A stretch of 64,000 nucleotides of DNA, taken from the NCBI GenBank assembly GCA_965247245.1, contig CBDFGV010000003.1, positions 3,782,001-3,846,000 on the forward strand. The letters run 5' to 3'. The position numbers and the translations under genes were made by a program. Under the pieces are notes generated by a model. That model was not told the DNA's origin. It made no database searches and worked only from the letters and a program-made list of their open reading frames with translations. The stretch comes from Tectiglobus sp965247245 (GTDB lineage Bacteria; Pseudomonadota; Alphaproteobacteria; Rhizobiales; Hyphomicrobiaceae). This document shows, in pieces, positions 45,733 through 55,851 of the stretch (the first letter of the stretch is position 1; the number at the start of each line of letters is the position of its first letter).

Positions 45733-47307
45733 TTAGAGAACGAATGCACCGTCATCGGCGAGCTGGGCGACGTCTGTCTCGACATCCTGGAGCACGACAA
45801 CTGTTTGCCAGCCAAGTGCGGTCCCGCTGTAGACCGATACTTCTGCGCCCCTTGCAGATTGTTCAATCCGGACAATTTCCGAGACGTCATCATACTTGGT
45901 TGCTTTGACGAGACCGGAAAAGTCGAGCACGTCCTCCTGACTGTCGAAGTCCGTGATCGTGTCGACACCGTCGAGGTCTTTGCGCTCCCAGTAGTAACGA
46001 TCTGCGCCTTCCCCACCAGTCAGCGCGTCGGCGCCCTTGTATCCGCGGATGACATCGTCCCCCGCGCCGGCGTCAATGCTCTCGTCGTGCTTCGAGCCCT
46101 TGATGGTGTCATCGCCTTGTCCGGATACGAATGTCTCAAATCCGTTGATCTTATCGTTTTGCCCATCGCCCTTGACCGTCCCCTTCGACAGATCAATCGT
46201 CAGGTTTCCACTGCCCGACTGGCTATAGTCCAACGTATCGTTGCCGGAACCACCGGTATAGGAATCATCGCCGTTGGCGCCAGCGATCACCGTGTCGTCT
46301 CCGCTATCGCCAAACACCGTATCGTCGCCGATGCCATCGCTGATGGTGTCGTCATCTTTGCCGCCATAGATGATGTCGTCGTCTGCACCACCGTCGATCC
46401 GGTCGTTGCCCGAATTGCCCCAGATCTGATCGTTACCAGCGCCGCCAATCAGTTCGTCGTGACCATTCTGCCCGTAGATGATGTCGTCGCCGGCCCCGCC
46501 ATCAATAAAATCGTTGTCAGCCTTGGTTGGCGCCTTGTCAGATGCAATGCCGCTTCGATCGCTTGAGCCACCGAACAGCATGTCATTGCCGTCGTTGCCG
46601 TGAAGCGTATCATTGCCACTGCCGCCGACAATGAAATCGTCGCCTCGGTTGCCAGTCGCGTAATCGTCGCCCGCACCGGTATCGATAATGTCGTTGCTAT
46701 GTGGCTGCGGCGTTGGGGCAGGTCCCATGAGAGATACACTGTCGAGCATCCCGCCGTAGCTATCGTTGTCGCCGGCTTCTTCACGAAACTCTATGCGATC
46801 TTCACCACCGGTCCCGAACACCGTAAATTCATAATGGGTCCAATCGGTGGTGTCAGGTGTGACCGAGCCGACGAACTCACCGTTCCAGTAGATTTCGATT
46901 GTATTCGTGGCCGCGGTCGTTCCCGCCCGCATCGCTGCATCAAACGAGAAGACATACTCTTCACCTTCAGCTGTCTCGACATCCTGGTAGAGATTGCTGG
47001 CCTGCCGATTGTAGTCGAGCTCGGCAAAATTGCTGCCTTCTGAGGCATTGTGGCCGAGAAAACGATTGCCCCAGATTTCGACACGGGTATCAGTCTGCCA
47101 GCCTCCAACACTCTCATAATGCTTCCAGGTGCCGTCGCGCAGATTGCGCGCCTCGAAGCCCCCGTCGACGAGCAACTCCACATCAGGATTTGGTGTGGCG
47201 TCGACATCTCCCTGCACGACATCGTTTCCTTTGCCGCTATTGACGATATCGCCTTCTGCCGAGCCGATTATTTTATCGTCGTTATCGGTGCCGATGAATT
47301 CTGCCAC
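45733..47307 (-). CDS. RTX calcium-binding exoprotein with jelly-roll domain
   Basis: 524 aa, no N-terminal signal peptide, as expected for type I secretion. A first short RTX stretch (GTDNDDKIIGSAEGD) is followed by a beta-sandwich-like region (about 45-205: VELLVDGGFEARNLRDGTW, WKHY, NFAELDYN, YVFSFDAAMR, DWTHYEFTVFGTGGEDRIEF), resembling a carbohydrate-binding or DUF642-like jelly roll. From about 205 to 440 come many GGxGxDxIxG repeats that bind calcium. The C-terminus (about 445-524) is the putative type I secretion signal. No abc/hlyD/tolC genes nearby. Confidence 0.9.
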   Translation of the reverse strand: MAEFIGTDNDDKIIGSAEGDIVNSGKGNDVVQGDVDATPNPDVELLVDGGFEARNLRDGTWKHYESVGGWQTDTRVEIWGNRFLGHNASEGSNFAELDYNRQASNLYQDVETAEGEEYVFSFDAAMRAGTTAATNTIEIYWNGEFVGSVTPDTTDWTHYEFTVFGTGGEDRIEFREEAGDNDSYGGMLDSVSLMGPAPTPQPHSNDIIDTGAGDDYATGNRGDDFIVGGSGNDTLHGNDGNDMLFGGSSDRSGIASDKAPTKADNDFIDGGAGDDIIYGQNGHDELIGGAGNDQIWGNSGNDRIDGGADDDIIYGGKDDDTISDGIGDDTVFGDSGDDTVIAGANGDDSYTGGSGNDTLDYSQSGSGNLTIDLSKGTVKGDGQNDKINGFETFVSGQGDDTIKGSKHDESIDAGAGDDVIRGYKGADALTGGEGADRYYWERKDLDGVDTITDFDSQEDVLDFSGLVKATKYDDVSEIVRIEQSARGAEVSVYSGTALGWQTVVVLQDVETDVAQLADDGAFVL

Positions 47308-47624
47308 AACAAACTCCGCTGCACTGTGCTTATCAGGCGAGCATCTTCAGACGCTCAACGCCCATGTTTGCAGCAGATCAAATATCAACTTTTATGCGAA
47401 CTCGTTTCAGCAGAATGTAAAATTGTAATCAAAAAGCCTTTTTCGAGATCAGCCTTGCTAGATCGTTAATCGGCCAACGAAAGGCGGACGCTGTGAGCCG
47501 AATGGAGCGGTATGACCACGGCTAATGGTTCGCTTCGCAATGCGATGGACAAATTATTGCATCGGCGTGAGCGATTGTGTCAGTTGACCGTGCCGTTCAA
47601 CACTTCATCAACACCGGTGTAGAC

Positions 47625-48056
47625 ATGTTTAGAGATTATTTCCTTGAAATCTTCGATGGGCGCCTTGGGCCAATGCCATTTATCACCCGTTGGCTCGTCC
47701 TTATCGTTCTCATGTTCGGCCTTGTTATCGGTGCTGCCGCGGCGATCGGATTGACCGAACGGCTGGTTGGTGGCGACCTGCAGGCGCTGCAGCAGGCGTT
47801 GCTGTCAAACCTCGGCGGCCCGTTCGCCATCATGGTGCTTGTTGCGTTCCTCGCTTTCGCGTTTGCCCACTTGAACATCATTGCGAAGCGCGCTCGCGAT
47901 GTTGGCTTGCCGGGATGGATAACTGCAATCGCGATCGCAGCTCTCTCAGGTGGTGTAACGCAAGCGACAGGCGAGGCAACAACGAGCGGACTGGGGTTGA
48001 TCCTTCTGATCATCCTTGCGCTCTTGCCAACGGATATGTTGCGCAAGGGCTCCTGA
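47625..48056 (+). CDS. DUF805 inner-membrane protein
   Basis: 143 aa from ATG 47625 (GTG 47577 also open). MFRDYFLEIFDGRLGPMPFI is the DUF805 start, then three hydrophobic segments and FAHLNIIAKRARDVGLPGWI (the K-R-x-x-D). DUF805 members are small membrane proteins of unknown role. Followed by a 340-base region with four hairpins. Confidence 0.75.
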   Translation: MFRDYFLEIFDGRLGPMPFITRWLVLIVLMFGLVIGAAAAIGLTERLVGGDLQALQQALLSNLGGPFAIMVLVAFLAFAFAHLNIIAKRARDVGLPGWITAIAIAALSGGVTQATGEATTSGLGLILLIILALLPTDMLRKGS

Positions 48057-48129
48057 CTGCAAGCCTTTATCACTTGGCAGACGGTGTTGAACTGCTTTAC
48101 CGCGCGATTTGCAATCTTTAGGGTGATAT

Positions 48130-48309
48130 GCCGGTAGTAATCGCCAATATGCGCAATCACTACCGGCTATAGCCGGCCACGAATTTCAATATTACCATTC
48201 GTGTCCCGGTTATGTCCTGGGTGGCGTGACGGTCTCGGGGGGAGGGTACGTCTTGCCGTCTCAGTGCAGACCGAGCCAGCACCTACCCCGCAGTAAGGAG
48301 TTGGCTCGG
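48130..48309. other. Intergenic array of four stem-loops
   Basis: Four perfect inverted repeats in sequence: GCCGGTAGT/ACTACCGGC (48130-48166), CACGAAT/ATTCGTG (48178-48203), GACGG/CCGTC (48228-48260), CCGAGCCA/TGGCTCGG (48271-48309). The last is followed by TTCT. Between DUF805 and LysR genes; no supported frame. Could be one structured RNA, or several terminators. The remaining bases to 48396 hold the LysR promoter. Confidence 0.5.
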
Positions 48310-48396
48310 TTCTACTCCCCGAAATACTAACCACTAGAAACTTGGCGATAAATGTGCTGTCATCTATATTTACTATGAAATGAATAGGCAGCACCT

Positions 48397-49302
48397 ATGG
48401 AAGGAATGGAGCTACGCCATCTCCGATACTTCTTGGCAATTGTCAGTGCGAAGAGCTTCACGCGGGCCGCTGATCAACTCGGTATCGCGCAACCAACACT
48501 GTCTCAGCAAATTCGACAATTGGAAGAGATCGCAGGTGCGCCTTTGTTCGATCGGCTTGGCAGACGCGTCGCGTTGACAAGCACTGGAGAGGCCCTTGTC
48601 CCACACGCACAGGATACGCTCAGGGCCGCCGACGCTGCCGTTCAAAGTTTCAACGAAAGCACCGATCTGTTGAGCGGGCAAATGAGTCTAGCCTCGTTTC
48701 CGAGTCTCAGCCCTTTCATGCTGCCGGCTATGGTCGCGTTCTTCAATCGATACCCGAAGATCCACATCAACCATCAGGAACTCACGACCTTCGACCTCTA
48801 TAAAGCCATCCAGAATGGTGAAGTGGAGCTCGGTTTTGGTGTCAACTCTGCAATTCCGAATGGAATAACCGCGCGGGATTTGTTCAAGGAGAACCTCGTG
48901 CTGGCCTTCAGCGCTGCAAACCCGTTGTCAAAGCAGACTGTGGTCTCGGGAAGGGATCTTAATAGGCTACCCTTTGTCGAGTTCGGGTATGAGCGTCTGA
49001 CTCACAATTCGATCAACAAGTTCTTCGAGAGGAATTCAGTTACACCTCAGTACTGTATGAAAGCACCATCGATTAGTGCCTTGCTTCAAGTGATCTCTCA
49101 AACCGAAATGGTCGGTCTGGTTCCTGAATCGTACTCAACTATGCAGTACGACAACGTCAGCTTTCAAAAGCTGGACCGTCCACCTTCCCGCAACATTGCA
49201 ATGCTGCACTTGGCCAAGGCGACGGCATCCGCCGCCTCGCGAGAATTCCGCAAGACGATCTTAACGCAAGCCAAGCGCATGAAGATGTCGAAGGGCAGTT
49301 AG
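48397..49302 (+). CDS. LysR-family regulator
   Basis: 301 aa. N-terminus ELRHLRYFLAIVSAKSFTRA with HTH AADQLGIAQPTLSQQIRQLE, then SLASFPSLSPFMLPAMVAFF (effector domain). The pattern is nearer the CysB/CbbR-like group than GcvA. Start ATG 48397; an in-frame ATG at 48406 has GGAAGG too close. No divergent partner; the nearest target is the propeller gene downstream. Confidence 0.92.
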   Translation: MEGMELRHLRYFLAIVSAKSFTRAADQLGIAQPTLSQQIRQLEEIAGAPLFDRLGRRVALTSTGEALVPHAQDTLRAADAAVQSFNESTDLLSGQMSLASFPSLSPFMLPAMVAFFNRYPKIHINHQELTTFDLYKAIQNGEVELGFGVNSAIPNGITARDLFKENLVLAFSAANPLSKQTVVSGRDLNRLPFVEFGYERLTHNSINKFFERNSVTPQYCMKAPSISALLQVISQTEMVGLVPESYSTMQYDNVSFQKLDRPPSRNIAMLHLAKATASAASREFRKTILTQAKRMKMSKGS

Positions 49303-49395
49303 TTTCGCTGCAGGCTAGCAATCACGACGTGCGCTTCCGTCATTGCCCAACTATGATCAGCGTGACCTGAAGATTTTACTTCAAAGGACAGCGCA

Positions 49396-50280
49396 GTGCA
49401 GGTTTCCGCACACCGCATCGGTGATGGCCCTATCATCCGCCCCCACATGGATGGTCGTATGGGCGACAACATCAACGGCCCGTCTTTGATCAAGGTGCCG
49501 GACTGGCTGCCGTTTCCGCTTGGCCGCTACTATCTCTACTTCGGTCACCATGACGGCCATTACATCCGCCTGGCTTTTGCCGATGATCTCGCTGGCCCAT
49601 GGCGCATGCACGAACCAGGTGTGCTGCCCCTTGCCGACAGTCTTTTCGAAGGTCACATTGCGTCACCGGATGTGATTGTCGACCACGACGCACAGCAAGT
49701 GCGCCTCTACTTCCACGGTGCCGATCTACCCACCGCCAACAACGCACCGCAGTTTACCCGTGTCGCGCTTTCTGATGACGGCCTCAGCTTTACGGCCCGC
49801 CCGGAAATCTTGGGCCGGCCCTATATGCGATCGTTTCACTACGGCGAATGGCACTACGCGATTGCCATGCCCGGCATCTTCTACCGCTCATCGGATGGAC
49901 TGGGTGACTTCGAGGAAGGTCCAAATCCGTTTGAAACAGGCATGCGCCATTGCGCAGTCCTCGTGCGCGGAGACAGGTTGCTCGTGTTCTATTCGCGCAT
50001 TGGTGATTGTCCTGAGCGGATCGTACAAACTGAGATCGAGCTCCGTGAAGACTGGCACGACTGGCAGCCAAGCCCGCCTACTACCATTCTGTCACCTGAG
50101 CGCGATTTCGAGGGAGGCAACCGTCCGCTTCGGCCGTCGGTGAGTGGCATTGCGAGAGAACCCGTGCGCCAACTGCGTGACCCGGCTGTCTTCGAGGATA
50201 ATGGTGCAGCATATCTTCTCTATAGCGTCGCCGGGGAGCATGGCATTGCTTTGGCGCGCCTGGACTTCGCAGCGACGTAA
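49396..50280 (+). CDS. Five-bladed beta-propeller protein, GH43/62/68-like
   Basis: 294 aa, no signal peptide. Repeats of strand-turn modules: INGPSLIKVPDWL, GRYYLYFGHHDGHYIRLAFA, EGHIASPDVIVDHDAQQVRL, HYAIAMPGIFYRSSDG and RDPAVFEDNGAAYLLYSVAG. ASPDV and RDPAVFED supply the acid residues typical of these glycosidase propellers, but the first catalytic Asp is not clear. Family members hydrolyse arabinose-, xylose- or fructose-type glycans. Intracellular location suggests a soluble or phosphorylated substrate. Confidence 0.78.
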   Translation: MQVSAHRIGDGPIIRPHMDGRMGDNINGPSLIKVPDWLPFPLGRYYLYFGHHDGHYIRLAFADDLAGPWRMHEPGVLPLADSLFEGHIASPDVIVDHDAQQVRLYFHGADLPTANNAPQFTRVALSDDGLSFTARPEILGRPYMRSFHYGEWHYAIAMPGIFYRSSDGLGDFEEGPNPFETGMRHCAVLVRGDRLLVFYSRIGDCPERIVQTEIELREDWHDWQPSPPTTILSPERDFEGGNRPLRPSVSGIAREPVRQLRDPAVFEDNGAAYLLYSVAGEHGIALARLDFAAT

Positions 50281-50616
50281 ACTGGCTGGCGCGCGCCATT
50301 TCTTGTCCGACAAGATCGATCAGCGGCTTTCCAACGAAGTAAATGCCTCGGTCACAAAGATTGATAACTCATGAATGGGTCAGTCTCCGAGCGCACAACC
50401 CTTGCGTGAATAAACAGTAGGCAATCAAAGATTAATCATGTTCAGCTAGTTTGGCATGATCTCGTTATCCGTTGTGTCGCACTTGGTTTTACAACTTTCA
50501 AATTCGGAGCAGCATTATCGGCAAACCATAGCGAGTGGTTATACGAAGCCTTTATTGGGTATGTCAGTCTGAATTGAGCAAATGTTTTTGATCGACTGGC
50601 GTTCTCACAACAACTT
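50281..50616. other. Intergenic region
   Basis: 336 AT-richer bases upstream of the GGDEF-EAL gene; no gene or clear regulatory motif seen. Minus-strand frame 50442-50789 overlaps the real gene and has no features. Confidence 0.4.
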
Positions 50617-53034
50617 ATGGCTGTGATAATGCAAGTGAAGTTAGAGTTGCCGGGTTTATGGACGAGATATCTGATTGCATTTGGTGCAATTATCGTCCTG
50701 GCATTCGTCCATTTATTGACGGCATCCAACAGCTTCACCAATTCAAAAGTTGCAGCAGAGCGTTTGAACGTCAGCGGGCAACAGCGCATGCTGAGTCAGA
50801 GAATTACCCTGTTCGCCAATGAGATGGTGTTCAGTAATCTCGACAAAGAGAGAATTATCTCCCGCATCCAGTTGGGCGAGGCCCTCGAACACTTTACCGA
50901 CTCGCACGCCAGGCTGACAGAAGAGACCGCGCCTGGATCGTTGGCGCGTGACATGCCGCAAGCAGTACGCGACATCTATTTCTCAGGTCAGGACGGACTG
51001 GACATTCTGTCGAAGCAGTTCATCCACGAGGTCAACATTATCCTCAATGGCTCAGAGGCAGAGGCAGAAAAAAGCGTCCACAACATCAACGCTGTCGCTC
51101 CTTTCAAGCTCTTGGATAGGTTGGATGCCGTTGCACAAGAACATGAACGCAGGGCGAAGGATCATGCAGAGTTCATCGCCAATGTCGCCAACAGCGTGTT
51201 TGCTCTGACGCTGCTTGTTCTGGCAGCGATCGGTATCCTCGTTATCCTGCCGACGCGGGAAGCCATCCAGCAAACCCTGACCACTTTGAAGGCCAGTTTG
51301 GCAGAGTCGGAATCCAACCGGGCGATGCTCGAAGCCACATTCCAACAAATCGACCAGGGTTTGGTGGTCTATGACGCCGACCTGCGGCTGGTGAGCTGGA
51401 GCCGTTCGTTCGAGAAGATTCTCGAATTACCTCCGGGCTGGGCGCAAAAAGGGCGGAGCATCGAAGAGTACTTTATGCTCAATGCCGAGCGCGGCGACTA
51501 CGGAGAGATTGCCGACGGCGACCTTGAAGAGTTAGTCAAGCAGCGCATGGATCGCCTTCAGGTCGACCGCAAATCGATCAAGCCGCATCGCTATGTTCGC
51601 AAGACAGCCAGGGGCCGTTACATCGAGATCATTGGCAACCCGATGCCTGGCGGCGGTATGGTCACCACGTTCACCGACATCACGCAACAGGAAGAGGCCA
51701 AACAGAAGATCGAAAGGCTCGCCTGGACTGATACGCTGACAGCGCTACTTAACCGCAATGCTCTCAATGCCCAGCTTTCGCGGTCGATTAACGAGGCAGA
51801 ACACAAATCGACGAAGCTGGCTTTCGTTATTGTCGATCTCGACCGCTTCAAGCCCATTAATGACACCTATGGCCATGCCGCCGGCGACCTCGTCTTGCAG
51901 ATTGTTGCAGAGCGCCTGCGGACAGCCATTGGCAGCAAGAACAAAGCGTTTCGCCTAGGCGGCGATGAGTTCGCCTTGACCGCATTCTTCGACGATCCTC
52001 AAGAGATCCATCACCTGATCAGTGTATTAACGGAGAGCATTCGCGAGCCGATTGAATACGAGGGTCGCGAATTGAATGTCAGCGCAACGTTTGGCATTGC
52101 TGTCTATCCAGATCATGAATCCAATCCGGTCGAGCTGATCAGAAAAGCCGATACCGCGCTCTACGAAGCGAAGGAAAAAGGCCGAGGTGGTTTCCGCATC
52201 TACGACAAGGCTGTCGATCGGAAAGTAAGACGGTTGAGATGGATCGAGGATGAGCTGAACCGAGCAGTGAAAAGCGAAGAATTCCGACTGCACTTCCAGC
52301 CCAAGGTTTGCGCGCGCGATACATCAATTGTCGGCGCCGAAGCTCTCATTCGCTGGCAGCACCCCACAAGAGGACTAATGCCACCGGGTGAGTTCATCTC
52401 TGTTGTTGAACGCACTGATCTGGTTTTTCCGATCGGCAATTGGGTGATGCGCGAGGCCTGGGACTGGGCATCGAAATGGGTGGACCAGAGCTCGGACAGT
52501 GATTTCTCATTAGCCGTCAATGTCTCGCCACGTCAGTTTTTCGACGTTGGTTTCCGTGAACTCCTGAAGGAATTGGCCGATCGTCAGCCCGAACTGACGC
52601 GATTCATTGAGCTGGAAATCACAGAAGAAGTCATGATCGGCAACATGGACGAAGCCATCGACATCCTGAAGTTTGTAGACTCTATGAATTACCAGATCTC
52701 GATCGACGATTTCGGAACGGGCTATTCGTCGATTTCCTATCTCCACAAGCTGCCGGTCAGCACCGTCAAAATCGACAGGTCATTCATCTCTGCCTTGGGT
52801 GAAACGGCAAGGGCCGAACATGTCGTCCGCTCGATCGTTGATCTTGGCCACAACCTCGGCATGAAAGTCGTGGCCGAAGGTGTTGAGACCGAGCGGCAAG
52901 CGTCGTTGCTGAAAGAGGCACGATGCGACGAGTTTCAAGGCTTTCTGTACGGTAAACCCATTCCGTCGGATGACTTCGAATCGTTGCTCTCAAGGTCACA
53001 TGAGGCGCGCATGAACTGGGCGCTGGCCAGCTAA
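50617..53034 (+). CDS. Membrane PAS-GGDEF-EAL c-di-GMP protein
   Basis: 805 aa (ATG 50617 or 50629). Two membrane helices (about 10-30 and 190-210) flank a periplasmic helical region with SGQQRMLSQRITLFANEMVF, a PilJ-type sensor N-terminus. A PAS domain with LEATFQQIDQGLVVYDADLR follows, then GGDEF with the motif intact at 448-452, and EAL with EAL at 575-577. Both enzymatic motifs look complete, but bifunctional proteins usually have one dominant activity. Together with the cyclase at 21392 this is the window's second c-di-GMP gene. Confidence 0.94.
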   Translation: MAVIMQVKLELPGLWTRYLIAFGAIIVLAFVHLLTASNSFTNSKVAAERLNVSGQQRMLSQRITLFANEMVFSNLDKERIISRIQLGEALEHFTDSHARLTEETAPGSLARDMPQAVRDIYFSGQDGLDILSKQFIHEVNIILNGSEAEAEKSVHNINAVAPFKLLDRLDAVAQEHERRAKDHAEFIANVANSVFALTLLVLAAIGILVILPTREAIQQTLTTLKASLAESESNRAMLEATFQQIDQGLVVYDADLRLVSWSRSFEKILELPPGWAQKGRSIEEYFMLNAERGDYGEIADGDLEELVKQRMDRLQVDRKSIKPHRYVRKTARGRYIEIIGNPMPGGGMVTTFTDITQQEEAKQKIERLAWTDTLTALLNRNALNAQLSRSINEAEHKSTKLAFVIVDLDRFKPINDTYGHAAGDLVLQIVAERLRTAIGSKNKAFRLGGDEFALTAFFDDPQEIHHLISVLTESIREPIEYEGRELNVSATFGIAVYPDHESNPVELIRKADTALYEAKEKGRGGFRIYDKAVDRKVRRLRWIEDELNRAVKSEEFRLHFQPKVCARDTSIVGAEALIRWQHPTRGLMPPGEFISVVERTDLVFPIGNWVMREAWDWASKWVDQSSDSDFSLAVNVSPRQFFDVGFRELLKELADRQPELTRFIELEITEEVMIGNMDEAIDILKFVDSMNYQISIDDFGTGYSSISYLHKLPVSTVKIDRSFISALGETARAEHVVRSIVDLGHNLGMKVVAEGVETERQASLLKEARCDEFQGFLYGKPIPSDDFESLLSRSHEARMNWALAS

Positions 53035-53149
53035 CAAGCCGTTCTCGCGAACAGCAGACACGGGTCTCAACCACCCTGCACTGGCGGCGTGATAGCAAGT
53101 ATCTGCCATGTCGTTGATCGCAGGTCTCACAGTTGTGCAGCTTGCAACA

Positions 53150-53500
53150 TCAGCTCTTTTCAAGCTTCGCGGGGGTGTAGTTTGTCGGAGTGTCATTGGC
53201 CAACCTGAGCGACTCGACAAAATCATCACCAGGCATCAACGGGATCGTCTTACTGTATTTCGCCAGCCCGAAGGAGTCTGTCAGATGCAGGTTGGCAGCC
53301 AGCGCTTTGTCGTCCGGCATCCGATAGATGTAGACCATGTCGTACTCGCCATAGGAGCCGAACTGGGCGATCGGCTCGCCACCAAAATCGGCAATGGCCT
53401 TACGATGAATGGCGGCGCGGTCGCGCACGCTGTCGTCTGAAACCATGGCCGCCTTCTGATCGTTTTCGTATTTGACCATGTAGAGAACCAGAACGCTCAT
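53150..53500 (-). CDS. GYD-like ferredoxin-fold protein
   Basis: 116 aa. MSVLVLYMVKYENDQKAAMV, then AIADFGGEPIAQFGSYGEYDMVYIYRMPDD and YSKTIPLMP. The 'FGGEP.A.FGSYGEYDMVYI' core is close to GYD-domain proteins (pfam08734), which are small dimeric alpha-beta barrels of unknown role. Stand-alone. Confidence 0.7.
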   Translation of the reverse strand: MSVLVLYMVKYENDQKAAMVSDDSVRDRAAIHRKAIADFGGEPIAQFGSYGEYDMVYIYRMPDDKALAANLHLTDSFGLAKYSKTIPLMPGDDFVESLRLANDTPTNYTPAKLEKS

Positions 53501-53742
53501 TTCGCACTCCTATTGCCTGTAAACGAGTTTTGCTCGCGTCGTTGTTGCCTCAATCGATTTCTACATCATAGTCTGCACAACACGGCTTCCAATCAGCCAA
53601 GTGGCACAGTCATCACCTGACGGACGGCGCTTATCAGTCTTCGTTTTAACAGTTTTGAGACAAACTGAATTGCAGTCCTGATCTATAGTCTAAACCCCCC
53701 TGCCGGCTGCACTATTTGGCCATCGACGGGGAGGACAGCACA

Positions 53743-53994
53743 ATGCTTTTTGGCAAGTTGGTCAGGGTGTCAGCGATTGCCTGCCTTATCGTGCCGCCAT
53801 TGTCAGCAAGTGCATTGGCCACTAGCGGTGCCACGCCACAACACGTGGACGGAAAGCAACGCCTACGCAGTCTCTTCATCGAGTTTCTCGATCAGGAAGT
53901 GGTCAAGCACGGTCGCGATCACGTCCTCGAACAGCAGAAGGAAGATCTCTTCCAACGCTTTCTTGTTTGGCAGGCACGACGCTTGGTCAACTGA
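53743..53994 (+). CDS. Small secreted protein, unknown
   Basis: 83 aa from ATG 53743, GGGGAGG ahead. Signal peptide to about residue 27 (ends SALA). Then one helical domain RLRSLFIEFLDQEVVKHGRD and ending in FQRFLVWQARRLVN. No family recognised. First of a run of small orphan genes to 58630. Confidence 0.6.
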   Translation: MLFGKLVRVSAIACLIVPPLSASALATSGATPQHVDGKQRLRSLFIEFLDQEVVKHGRDHVLEQQKEDLFQRFLVWQARRLVN

Positions 53995-54043
53995 CGTCAT
54001 AGCCGTCGCTGATCATCGGGTTCCGTGCTCGGAAAGTTGAAGC

Positions 54044-54490
54044 TCAGGCCGAGTTTCTCAACCACAATGAGCGCAGTTTTTCGCGATAGCTCCGCTCCTT
54101 GGCAACGACCGGATCGAGGGCCTGCTCAAGAATGCCTGGATCATCCAGGATATCATCTTTGCTCAAGTAAGAAGATGCACCGGCTTCCTCGAGTTCACGT
54201 CCGCGCGACCTAACGAATAGTCCGCTAACAACGATCAAACGGCCGGACATGTTGAGCCGCCGCAAGAGTTTGAGGGTTTGCTTGGCGCTCAGATCACCGA
54301 GATAGTCGTCTAGAACAACGCATAGCGGGTTCAGATCCATGACCGATGAATAGCAATCCTCAATGCGGCCGAACTGTCGGATCTCAACCTCGGGATAAGC
54401 ACGGCGAACGGCTCGTTCGGCGATTGAGGCATCGACCGAGTTATCATCAATCACAAAAATGAATTCTTGGTCGCGCAACGTTAGTCCCAT
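54044..54490 (-). CDS. Single-domain response regulator
   Basis: 148 aa. REC fold with acidic pocket FVIDDNSVD, phospho-acceptor in CVVLDDYLGD, LIVVSG Ser, and conserved Lys in YLSKDD; no output domain. It would relay a phosphate or bind partners. The histidine kinase at 7946 is the only kinase in the window and far away. A 10-base palindrome GTTAGCTAAC (54542-54551) lies upstream, about 50 bases from its start. Confidence 0.9.
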   Translation of the reverse strand: MGLTLRDQEFIFVIDDNSVDASIAERAVRRAYPEVEIRQFGRIEDCYSSVMDLNPLCVVLDDYLGDLSAKQTLKLLRRLNMSGRLIVVSGLFVRSRGRELEEAGASSYLSKDDILDDPGILEQALDPVVAKERSYREKLRSLWLRNSA

Positions 54491-54768
54491 CGTTTGTTTG
54501 GCGCAGAATATCAGCGCAGGCGCTAACTCACTGTTACCCAGGTTAGCTAACGCTACCTAAACGCTCGTACCGGTGCCGAACGTTGTGATCGAAAAGGCGA
54601 GCAAAGCCCTGCACGAGACAACTCATGCACGGCATTTTTCTTTAAGATTCCGCGATCCTCGGTGTCGGACCGTCAACCAGCTGTGGAGCACATGTGTTCT
54701 TCCCTTGCAGCTACTACTGCAAACGTTGTTTTTCTTGATAGTGGAGCCAGGCTCACGGGGAGAATGAC

Positions 54769-55851
54769 ATGGCGGGAAATGGTTCGCTCGAAGACGACAT
54801 CGAAACATCGGTGTGGATCGACCCCAAGTCTGGCGAAGATCATTCCATCACGGTCATGCAGTGCGCTAACAAATGGTGGTGTTATGTTGATACAACCCGT
54901 ATCAGCGAAAACTGCAGCTCCAAGGAGGCTGCGGTCGAATTCGCCGAAACATATCTCACCAAGCTCTACAGAGAAGACCAGCCCGAACCGGCCATTGCTC
55001 CCATTGCAACAGCAGGAGCGACTGAGGCAACGGCCCACGGTGGTGGCCGGCGTACCATGGCCTGGCTAACCGTTATTGTCGCCGGTGGTGCCATCGCAGC
55101 CACGGCCTTTGTGAACCGCAATGTTGCAACCGACTTTCTGAGCAGTTTTGCGGTTGCGGAGGCAGACGCGACAGAACCCAGGGGAACAGTCGCGATAGCC
55201 CCGCCTCTCCCCAAGCGAAATACGCTTGATACGGCATCGATCAAGACCGCGTCCGTGACAACGCGAGTCAAATCTGTTGCGGTTTCCAGCTACCAGCCGA
55301 CAGCTGTTTCAACAGTACGATCTGTAACCAATGGGCCAGGCGGCAATCCGGATACCGCAAGGCAGGGCGCTGCAAACCACAACCGTGATGCCGGTTCAGT
55401 AGATCGTCGCTACACCAGATCAGTCGATCAATTGCAGCAATACGACAAGCCGAACGCGACCAGCGACCAGACCAACGATCAGCCCATCAAATCAGAGGTT
55501 GGCGAGACGGTCAGCGGCGCGGCCGTTGTTGCGGCCGCCGGCTCCGGCCTTGCCGCAAGATCGTTGCCGGACACCTATGCACGTACGCTCAATGCCCCCG
55601 CAAAACTGAAGAAGCGGAAGTCTGCGAAATCAACTGCTGGCCGCAAGTCCAAGCGCAAAGCAAGACGAAAAGCCAAAAGGCGTTACCGTGGTCGACGCAT
55701 GGTCTCGGTGCGCCGGGTTCGGATCGGCAACCGTGTCGTCAAAATCGTGCGCTTCCGCCGGCCGCGAAACCTGCGCGAGTTTCGCCGGCTGCAATCAGCA
55801 CGCAATCGCCTAATCGCCAGATACCTGCGCCAGCGGCGACGTTACAGATAG
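54769..55851 (+). CDS. Single-pass membrane protein with highly basic tail, unknown
   Basis: 360 aa. N-terminal 80 residues form a small domain (TSVWIDPKSGEDHSITVMQ, then WWCYVDTTR, CSSKEAAVEFAETYL) with two Cys pairs possible. One membrane helix at about 98-118 (AWLTVIVAGGAIAATAF). A long Ala/Thr/Ser-rich linker follows, and the last 90 residues are Arg/Lys-rich (e.g. RKSKRKARRKAKRRYRGRR). Domain not recognised. If the tail is outside it could bind lipid A or wall polymers; if inside, nucleic acid. Confidence 0.6.
   Translation: MAGNGSLEDDIETSVWIDPKSGEDHSITVMQCANKWWCYVDTTRISENCSSKEAAVEFAETYLTKLYREDQPEPAIAPIATAGATEATAHGGGRRTMAWLTVIVAGGAIAATAFVNRNVATDFLSSFAVAEADATEPRGTVAIAPPLPKRNTLDTASIKTASVTTRVKSVAVSSYQPTAVSTVRSVTNGPGGNPDTARQGAANHNRDAGSVDRRYTRSVDQLQQYDKPNATSDQTNDQPIKSEVGETVSGAAVVAAAGSGLAARSLPDTYARTLNAPAKLKKRKSAKSTAGRKSKRKARRKAKRRYRGRRMVSVRRVRIGNRVVKIVRFRRPRNLREFRRLQSARNRLIARYLRQRRRYR

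Noticed and set aside
45805..46566. Long forward frame inside the RTX gene
   Set aside because: Antisense shadow of the GGxGxD repeats, whose codon periodicity opens other frames.
54542..54551. GTTAGCTAAC palindrome before the response regulator as an operator
   Set aside because: Short 10-base dyad, no matching regulator nearby; expected by chance at this size in 64 kb.
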